A stretch of DNA of 11,501 nt from Deltaproteobacteria bacterium (GTDB lineage Bacteria > Desulfobacterota > Binatia > UBA9968). The notes below the pieces were generated by a model. The model did no database searches, was not told the origin of the DNA, and saw only the letters and a list, made by a program, of their open reading frames with translations. How positions within the stretch are numbered: position 1 is the first letter of the stretch; every line of letters begins with the position of its first letter. Position numbers and translations under genes: made by a program. The stretch lies in assembly GCA_005879435.1 (NCBI GenBank), contig VBKX01000199.1, positions 1-11,501 on the forward strand, in the 5' to 3' direction. Below, in pieces: positions 6,486 to 11,501 of this stretch.

Positions 6486-7370
6486 ATGGAAAACTTTATC
6501 GGTAAGGCCGAGGTACTAATGGAAGCGCTGCCCTATTTCCAGCGCTTTTACGGTAAGACCTTCGTCATCAAGTACGGCGGCCACGCGATGGAAAACGAGG
6601 AGCTCAACGCGAGTTTCGCCCAGGACATCGTGCTCTTAAAGTTGGTCGGCATCAATCCGGTCGTGGTGCACGGCGGCGGGCCACAGATCGACTCCGTGCT
6701 CGACAAGATGGGCATCACCAGCCGCTACGTGCGCGGCATGCGCGTCACGGACCAGGAGACCCTGGATATCGTCGAGATGGTTCTGGTCGGCAAAGTGAAT
6801 AAAGAGATCGTCAACGTGATCAACCAGCACGGCGGCATGGCCGTGGGCCTGAGCGGCAAGGACGGCGGGCTTATTTTGGCCAAGAAGATGAACGTGACGG
6901 TGGCATCCGACAACGGTGAGTCGCCGGAAATCGTCGACATCGGCATGGTCGGCGAGATCATCGGCATCAATCCGCTGATCATCGAGTCGTTGGACCAAAA
7001 CAAATTCATTCCTGTCATCGCCCCTGTCGGTGTCGGCAAGAACGGCGAAACTTACAATATCAACGCCGATCTAGTGGCCGGCGAGGTCGCCGAGGCGCTG
7101 CATGCCGAGAAGCTGATTCTCATGACCGACATCGAGGGCGTGAAGGACAAAAAGGGGGGATTTCTGAGCACGCTCAAGGAAAGTCAAGCGCGGCGCATGA
7201 TTCAAGACGGTATCGTCGGCGCGGGAATGATTCCCAAGGTGGAGTGTTGCATCAACGCGCTCAAGGGCGGCGTGGAGAAGACCCATATTATCGACGGCCG
7301 GGTCAAACACGCCGTGCTGTTGGAAATCTTCACGAAAGAGGGTGTGGGGACGGAGGTGGTGCGGAAGTGA
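6486..7370 (+). CDS. argB: Acetylglutamate kinase (ArgB)
   Basis: ArgB phosphorylates N-acetyl-L-glutamate with ATP, the second step of arginine synthesis, in the cytosol. The 294-residue amino-acid-kinase fold shows the phosphate-binding FVIKYGGHAM (26-35, Lys29), the substrate loop VVHGGGPQ (60-67), the YNINADLVAGE segment (190-200, Asp195) and Lys251 in IPKVE. The N-terminal helix (about 1-20, ending YFQRFYGK) and the C-terminal DGRVKHAVL plus IFTKEGVGTE (270-290) are the features of arginine-inhibited hexameric kinases, unlike the shorter E. coli enzyme. Feedback inhibition by arginine is therefore likely (inference from family knowledge). AGG at 6475-6477 is a weak Shine-Dalgarno for the ATG. 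The TGA stop overlaps the argD ATG by one base (TGATG), which indicates translational coupling. Confidence 0.95.
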   Translation: MENFIGKAEVLMEALPYFQRFYGKTFVIKYGGHAMENEELNASFAQDIVLLKLVGINPVVVHGGGPQIDSVLDKMGITSRYVRGMRVTDQETLDIVEMVLVGKVNKEIVNVINQHGGMAVGLSGKDGGLILAKKMNVTVASDNGESPEIVDIGMVGEIIGINPLIIESLDQNKFIPVIAPVGVGKNGETYNINADLVAGEVAEALHAEKLILMTDIEGVKDKKGGFLSTLKESQARRMIQDGIVGAGMIPKVECCINALKGGVEKTHIIDGRVKHAVLLEIFTKEGVGTEVVRK

Positions 7371-8495
7371 TGAAGAATCGAGACGTCGCTGCTCTGACTG
7401 ATAAGTATATCGCAAAAACTTATGCTCGGGCGCCGATCGCGTTGGTCAAAGGCAAGGGAACGAAAGTTTGGGATGCCAACGGCAAAGAATATTTGGATTT
7501 CTTGGCCGGGATCGCGGTCAACAGTCTAGGTCACTGTAACCCGGCAATTGTCAAAGCGATCAAGCAACAGGCGCAGAAACTGCTCCATGTTTCGAATCTC
7601 TACCATATTCAGTCGCAGGCCGAGCTGGCGCGTGAGCTATGCCGCCATTCTTTTGCCGACCGCGCGTTTTTCTGCAACAGCGGCGCCGAGGCGAACGAAG
7701 CGGCGATCAAGCTGGCGCGCCGCTACGGAGCCGAAAAACTCGGCGGCAAATACGAGATCCTTTCGACGCACAATTCCTTTCACGGCCGCACTTTGGCGAC
7801 GCTGACGGCGACCGGCCAGGAAAAAATCCGCGCCGGTTACGATCCGTTGCCCGCCGGCTTCCGTCAGGTGCCGTACAATGACCTAAACGCGGTTGAAGCC
7901 GCTATCGACGCGCAAAAAACCGTCGCGATCCTCGTCGAGCCGATCCAAGCCGAGGGCGGCGTCATCGTGGCCAATGAAATTTACATGCTCGGCCTGCGCG
8001 AGCTGTGCGATCAACGCGGGTTGTTGCTGATTTTCGACGAAGTGCAAACCGGCATGGGTCGCACCGGCAAACTTTTCGGCTATGAACACTTCGGCGTCAA
8101 GCCGGATATCCTGACGTTGGCCAAGGCCTTGGGCGGCGGCTTGCCGCTCGGCGCGATGCTGGCGCGAGAAGATGTCGCAAATAGTTTTATGCCCGGCAGC
8201 CATGCCTCGACCTTCGGCGGCAATCCGGTATGCTGCGCGGCAGGGTTGGCGGTGATGGCGGCGTTGATTAACGGCGGTGTGCTTAAGAATTGCGTGCAGA
8301 TGGGCAAGTATTTCGTCAAAGGTCTTGAAGCATTGAAAAAGCGGTTTTCTTTTATGCGCGAGGTCCGCGGCAAAGGGCTGCTGCTTGGCGTCGAGCTGAG
8401 CATTGACGGCGGCAAGATCGCCGAGGCTGACGATCACAAAGAAAGAAATCGACCGCGGCCTGGCGATTCTCGAAACCGTTCTTGCCCGCCAGTAG
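7370..8495 (+). pseudogene. argD: Acetylornithine aminotransferase (ArgD), internal deletion plus frameshift near the C-terminus
   Basis: ArgD is a PLP enzyme that converts N-acetylglutamate semialdehyde to N-acetylornithine. Residues 1-353 are normal class III aminotransferase: FFCNSGAEANEAAIKLARR (100-118), SFHGRT (136-141), IFDEVQTGMGRTGK (221-234, Asp223), the Schiff-base Lys252 in LTLAKALGGG, and STFGGNP (280-286). After GGKIAEA (codon 353, 8426-8428) the expected stretch of about 20 residues containing the RFxPPL-type motif is absent. The remaining tail is in another frame: from 8427 it reads LTITKKEIDRGLAILE, then TVLARQ and TAG at 8493-8495. A deletion of 3n+2 bases, about 65 if the family length of about 396 applies, explains both facts. 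In the original frame translation misses this stop and continues into argF. The missing segment carries a conserved Arg, so the product is probably inactive unless the sequence is wrong. Confidence 0.88.
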
Positions 8496-8518
8496 CCCGG
8501 TTCCACTCTGTTCGAATC

Positions 8519-9508
8519 ATGAGCAAGCGTGATCTACTAAGTTTTCACGGCCTAAGCCGGCGCGAATTTGACGGCATTCTAACCCTTGCGAGCGAGCTCA
8601 AGCGCAAGCAGAAGCGCGGTGTGGCGCACCGGCTCTTGGCCGGAAAAGGGTTGGCGCTGGTCTTTGAGAAACCGAGTTTGCGCACCCGCGCGACATTCGC
8701 GGTGGGCATGACTCAGCTGGGCGGAGAAGCCGTTTATCTTGGGCCTGCTGAAGTGGGATTGGGCACGCGGGAAACGCCGGCGGATTGCGCGCGGAACTTG
8801 GACCGCTGGTTTGACCTGATCACGGTGCGGACCTTCGAACATAAGATTATCGAAGAGATGGCGGAGTATTCATCGGTGCCGGTGATCAATGCGCTCACGG
8901 ATGACTTTCATCCTTGCCAGGTGTTGGCCGACTGTCAGACCCTGATTGAACGCAAGGGAGAGCTTGGCGGCTTGAAGATTGCTTTCGTGGGCGACGGCAA
9001 CAATATGGTTCACTCGTGGCTGGAGGCGGCGGCGATCGTGCCGTTCTCGTTCGCGCTGGCCTGTCCGAAGGGCTATGAGCCAGATGGAGCAATTCTGAAA
9101 AAAACTGTCAACGCCGGCGCAAAGATCACGGTGACCCACTCTATCGAAGAAGCGGTCTCTGGCGCTGACGCGATCTATACAGATGTGTGGACGAGCATGG
9201 GCCAGGAGAAAGAAACCCAGGCGCGTTTGAATGCGTTCCGCGCGTACCAGGTGAATGGCCGGATCGTGGCGATGGCTAAGAAAGACGCGGTGGTGATGCA
9301 CTGCCTGCCGGCGCACCGGGGCGAGGAAATCAGCCATGAAGTTTTGGAAAGCCCGCGGTGCATTGCTTTCGATCAGGCGGAAAATCGTTTGCACGCGCAA
9401 AAAGCGGTGATGGTGTGGCTGGTCAATGGGTTCAACGGTTCAAAAGTTCAAGGTTCAAAGTCTTCCGGCAAACGGCAATTACCTATGAGCAAGGTTAGAG
9501 GAAAGTAA
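8519..9508 (+). CDS. argF: Ornithine carbamoyltransferase (ArgF)
   Basis: ArgF condenses carbamoyl phosphate with ornithine to give citrulline. From the ATG at 8519 it has 329 residues. The carbamoyl-phosphate motif is FEKPSLRTRATF (49-60, SLRTR 53-57), followed by DDFHPCQVLAD (128-138), the ornithine-side DVWTSMGQE (222-230), and HCLPAHRGEEI (261-271) with the catalytic Cys262. The family usually ends near KAVMVWL (295-301). Here about 28 extra residues follow, encoded by an octamer repeat and adjoining sequence, with no known role. No Shine-Dalgarno is visible upstream (GTTCGAATC precedes the ATG). The gene may have depended on coupling from argD, whose old stop lies 23 bases before, and it is now in frame with the argD N-terminal part. 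Confidence 0.93.
   Translation: MSKRDLLSFHGLSRREFDGILTLASELKRKQKRGVAHRLLAGKGLALVFEKPSLRTRATFAVGMTQLGGEAVYLGPAEVGLGTRETPADCARNLDRWFDLITVRTFEHKIIEEMAEYSSVPVINALTDDFHPCQVLADCQTLIERKGELGGLKIAFVGDGNNMVHSWLEAAAIVPFSFALACPKGYEPDGAILKKTVNAGAKITVTHSIEEAVSGADAIYTDVWTSMGQEKETQARLNAFRAYQVNGRIVAMAKKDAVVMHCLPAHRGEEISHEVLESPRCIAFDQAENRLHAQKAVMVWLVNGFNGSKVQGSKSSGKRQLPMSKVRGK
9421..9460 (+). repeat. Tandem octamer repeat GGTTCAAN inside the argF 3' end
   Basis: GTTCAA occurs at 9430-9435, 9438-9443, 9446-9451 and 9453-9458, spaced 8, 8 and 7 bases. GGTCAATG at 9421 looks like a degenerate first copy. The repeat encodes VNGFNGSKVQGSK, the start of the unusual ArgF C-terminal extension. Short GTTCAA-type repeats are more at home between genes, which suggests that the original argF stop lay near here and was lost. 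Confidence 0.7.
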
Positions 9509-9516
9509 GCAGCACG

Positions 9517-10722
9517 ATGAACGTCAAGAAAGTTGTCCTGGCATATTCCGGCGGTTTGGACACATCGGTTATCCTCCGCTGGCTCAAGGAGGAATACGGC
9601 TGCGAAGTGATCGCGTTCTGCGCCGATTTGGGCCAAGCTGAAGATCTTCAGTCGGTCAGGCGCAAGGCGTTTGCGACCGGCGCCAGCAAAGTCGTGATCG
9701 GCGATCTGCGCGAGACATTCGTCAAGGATTACGTCTTTCCGATGCTCCGTGCCAATGCGGTTTATGAAGGTTCGTACCTGCTTGGAACTTCCATCGCCAG
9801 GCCGCTGATTGCCAAAGGACAGATCGACGTCGCGATGAAAGAAAAAGCCGACGCCGTTTCACATGGCGCTACGGGGAAGGGCAATGATCAGGTACGCTTC
9901 GAGCTCACCTATTATGCTCTGAAGCCGGGAATCAAAGTCATCGCGCCGTGGCGGCTGTGGGATCTCCATGCGCGTTCGACATTGATCGACTACGCGCGCA
10001 AGCATGGGATTCCCGTGCCGGTGACCAAGGCAAAGCCCTACAGCACGGACCGGAACTTATTTCTTATCAGTTACGAGGGCGGGATCCTCGAAGATCGGTG
10101 GAAAGAGCGGCCGGCCGATATGTTTGTCTGGTGCCGGCCCCTGGAGAGGACGCCGAACCGTGCCGAATATTTGGAGATCGATTACCAGCGCGGTGATCCG
10201 ATCGCGCTGAACGGACGCAAGCTGTCGCCCGCCAATCTGCTCGCGCGCCTCAACGACATCGGCGCCAAGCATGGCGTCGGCCGGGTCGATATCGTCGAAA
10301 ACCGCTACGTCGGCATGAAGTCGCGCGGCGTATACGAGACGCCGGGCGGGACCATCTTGCACGCTGCGCACCGCGGCATCGAGTCCATTACCATGGATCG
10401 TGAAGTGCTCCGGATCAGGGATTCGGTGATGCCGCGCTATGCGGAAATGATTTACTACGGCTATTGGTTCACGCCGGAGCGCGAGGTTTTGCAAAAGGCG
10501 ATCGATGCTTCGCAGGCCAACGTCAGCGGCCGGGTGCGCCTGAAGGTTTGTAAAGGCAACGCCGCGGTGGTCGGGCGTAAATCGGACTCGTCACTCTACG
10601 ATCCCGACGTGGCGACATTCGAGGCGGACCAAGTCTATCATCAAGGCGACGCTGAAGGCTTCATTCGTTTGAACGCATTGCGGCTGCGCTTGCAACGCTT
10701 GCGCAAAGCCAAGCGGGGATGA
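9517..10722 (+). CDS. argG: Argininosuccinate synthase (ArgG)
   Basis: ArgG joins citrulline and aspartate with ATP to form argininosuccinate. The 401-residue length is typical. The N-type ATP PPi-loop is AYSGGLDTS (9-17). Further family motifs are the YEGSYLLGTSIARPLIAK block, the SHGATGKGNDQVRFE motif that binds aspartate and citrulline, STDRNLFLISYEGGILED, and GRVDIVENRYVGMKSRGVYE. The C-terminal helix is basic (LRLQRLRKAKRG), as expected for the tetramerisation tail. The ATG is 8 bases after the argF stop. GAGG at 9498-9501 lies rather far upstream (15 bases), so initiation may rely on coupling. The 3' end overlaps argH by 4 bases (ATGA). No anomalies were seen in key residues. Confidence 0.96.
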   Translation: MNVKKVVLAYSGGLDTSVILRWLKEEYGCEVIAFCADLGQAEDLQSVRRKAFATGASKVVIGDLRETFVKDYVFPMLRANAVYEGSYLLGTSIARPLIAKGQIDVAMKEKADAVSHGATGKGNDQVRFELTYYALKPGIKVIAPWRLWDLHARSTLIDYARKHGIPVPVTKAKPYSTDRNLFLISYEGGILEDRWKERPADMFVWCRPLERTPNRAEYLEIDYQRGDPIALNGRKLSPANLLARLNDIGAKHGVGRVDIVENRYVGMKSRGVYETPGGTILHAAHRGIESITMDREVLRIRDSVMPRYAEMIYYGYWFTPEREVLQKAIDASQANVSGRVRLKVCKGNAAVVGRKSDSSLYDPDVATFEADQVYHQGDAEGFIRLNALRLRLQRLRKAKRG

Positions 10723-11501
10723 CGGTGGCGCGCGCCAAATCAAAAAAGACCAAGCTTTGGGGCGGACGCTTTGCGACAGGCACGGCGGACTCCGTCGAAG
10801 CTTTTACCGCGTCGATCGACATCGATGCGCGGCTTTACCGCCATGACATTATGGGCAGTATCGCGCACGCGAAAATGCTCGCGAAACAGCGCATTATTCC
10901 AGCCGGCGATGCGCGCGAGATCATCCGCGGCCTGCAAACGATTCAGCGCGAGATCGACGGCCGTAAGTTCCAATTCTCTCAAGCCGACGAAGATATTCAC
11001 ATGAATATCGAGCGGCGCCTGACGGAGTTGATCGGGCCCGCCGGCGGAAAGCTCCATACGGCGCGCAGCCGCAACGATCAAGTGGCGCTGGACATGCGGC
11101 TTTTCCTGCGTGACGAAGTGGGGCTCATTGTCGACGGGTTGCACGCGCTGGGGCAGGAGTTAGCTAGGGCCGCAAGCAAACATCTCGACGTGATCATGCC
11201 GGGCTATACTCATTTGCAGCGCGCCCAGCCGGTGCTTTTTTCGCACCATCTGCTGGCTTACTTCGATATGTTTGAACGTGATGGTGAGCGCTTCAACGAG
11301 TGCTTGACCCGCATCAATGTCTTGCCTTTAGGATCGGGTGCCCTGGCTGGGACGACGTTTCCAATCGATCGCGCCTACGTCGCCAAGCTCTTGGGTTTTC
11401 CGCGCGTCTCGAAAAATAGCATCGATGCGGTGAGTGACCGCGATTTTCTTCTGGAGTTTTTAGCGTCGTCGTCTATTTTGTTCGTCCATCTGAGCCGGCT
11501 C
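10719..11501 (+). CDS. argH: Argininosuccinate lyase (ArgH), 3' end beyond the window
   Basis: ArgH splits argininosuccinate into arginine and fumarate, the last step of the pathway. The frame is open from the ATG at 10719 to the window edge, giving 261 residues of a usual 460 or so. Visible fumarase/aspartase-superfamily landmarks are LWGGRFATG (13-21), EDIHMNIERRL (91-101), the HTARSRNDQVALD segment (113-125), GYTHLQRAQPV (162-172) with the catalytic His165, and PLGSGALAGTTFPID (203-217). The signature loop with the catalytic Ser (SSxMPQKKNP) lies beyond the window. A short basic leader (ARAKSKKTK) precedes the conserved LWGGRF. The start overlaps the argG stop by ATGA, and AGCGGGG just upstream may act as the ribosome site, so coupled translation is likely. 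Confidence 0.95.
   Translation, partial: MTVARAKSKKTKLWGGRFATGTADSVEAFTASIDIDARLYRHDIMGSIAHAKMLAKQRIIPAGDAREIIRGLQTIQREIDGRKFQFSQADEDIHMNIERRLTELIGPAGGKLHTARSRNDQVALDMRLFLRDEVGLIVDGLHALGQELARAASKHLDVIMPGYTHLQRAQPVLFSHHLLAYFDMFERDGERFNECLTRINVLPLGSGALAGTTFPIDRAYVAKLLGFPRVSKNSIDAVSDRDFLLEFLASSSILFVHLSRL

Larger units (their letters stand above)
7370..9508 (+). other. Continuous ArgD'-linker-ArgF open frame (712 codons)
   Basis: Because of the frameshift at about 8427, the frame that starts at the argD ATG has no stop until 9506-9508. It would encode ArgD residues 1-353, then 30 residues of out-of-frame argD tail plus spacer (from DDHKERNRP to FHSVRI), then all 329 residues of ArgF in frame. 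The linker is basic and has no family resemblance. An automatic caller would report this as one gene. I list argD and argF separately because both families are recognisable and ArgF has its own ATG. Confidence 0.8.

Noticed and set aside
8870..9400. A 176-codon minus-strand open frame inside argF
   Set aside because: Shadow of argF, whose catalytic motifs are all on the plus strand.
1..11501. CRISPR array, tRNA/rRNA genes, prophage, toxin-antitoxin or defence island
   Set aside because: No regularly spaced direct repeats of CRISPR length, no cloverleaf-like segments noticed in the short spacers, and no genes of these classes. The spacers are all under about 200 bases.

Overview
The window (about 57% GC by eye) looks like part of a Gram-negative bacterial chromosome. 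The run xerC-hslV-hslU-argB-argD-argF-argG-argH, together with Sec-exported and lipoprotein-type genes, resembles gene orders I know from Deltaproteobacteria/Desulfobacterota such as Geobacter. The genes do not point to a cultured genus, and an uncultivated lineage read from a metagenome is plausible. The taxonomic statement is inference from gene order and protein style only.

Left part (1-3250), accessory and partly decayed. It holds the C-terminal end of a membrane protein; a fragment of a REP-associated (IS200-like, Y1/HUH) transposase that collides tail to tail with a 3'-truncated exported SAM-dependent methyltransferase; an intact 12-TM major facilitator transporter; and, on the minus strand, an alpha/beta hydrolase whose 3' end overlaps a small lipoprotein gene. 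That lipoprotein gene is interrupted by one in-frame TAA codon.

Right part (3359-11501), a long co-directional housekeeping run on the plus strand. XerC recombinase is followed by the HslVU protease (peptidase plus AAA+ unfoldase) and then by five arginine-biosynthesis genes. ArgB phosphorylates N-acetylglutamate, ArgD makes N-acetylornithine, ArgF makes citrulline, ArgG makes argininosuccinate and ArgH (cut by the window end) releases arginine. ArgC, and the step that removes the acetyl group, are not in the window. The arg genes overlap or nearly touch (1-nt argB/argD, 8-nt argF/argG gap, 4-nt argG/argH overlap), so they are very probably one transcription unit.

The main surprise is in argD. 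Its C-terminal segment carrying the expected RFxPPL-type motif is missing, and the remaining C-terminal tail lies in another frame. As a result, the open frame runs from argD straight through the spacer into argF, giving a possible 712-aa ArgD'-ArgF fusion. The argF 3' end also carries an octamer repeat and an unusual C-terminal extension. I see no CRISPR array, tRNA, rRNA, phage module or defence system, and nothing that I would call a new multi-gene system. The noteworthy content is gene decay, a fusion and short-period repeats.
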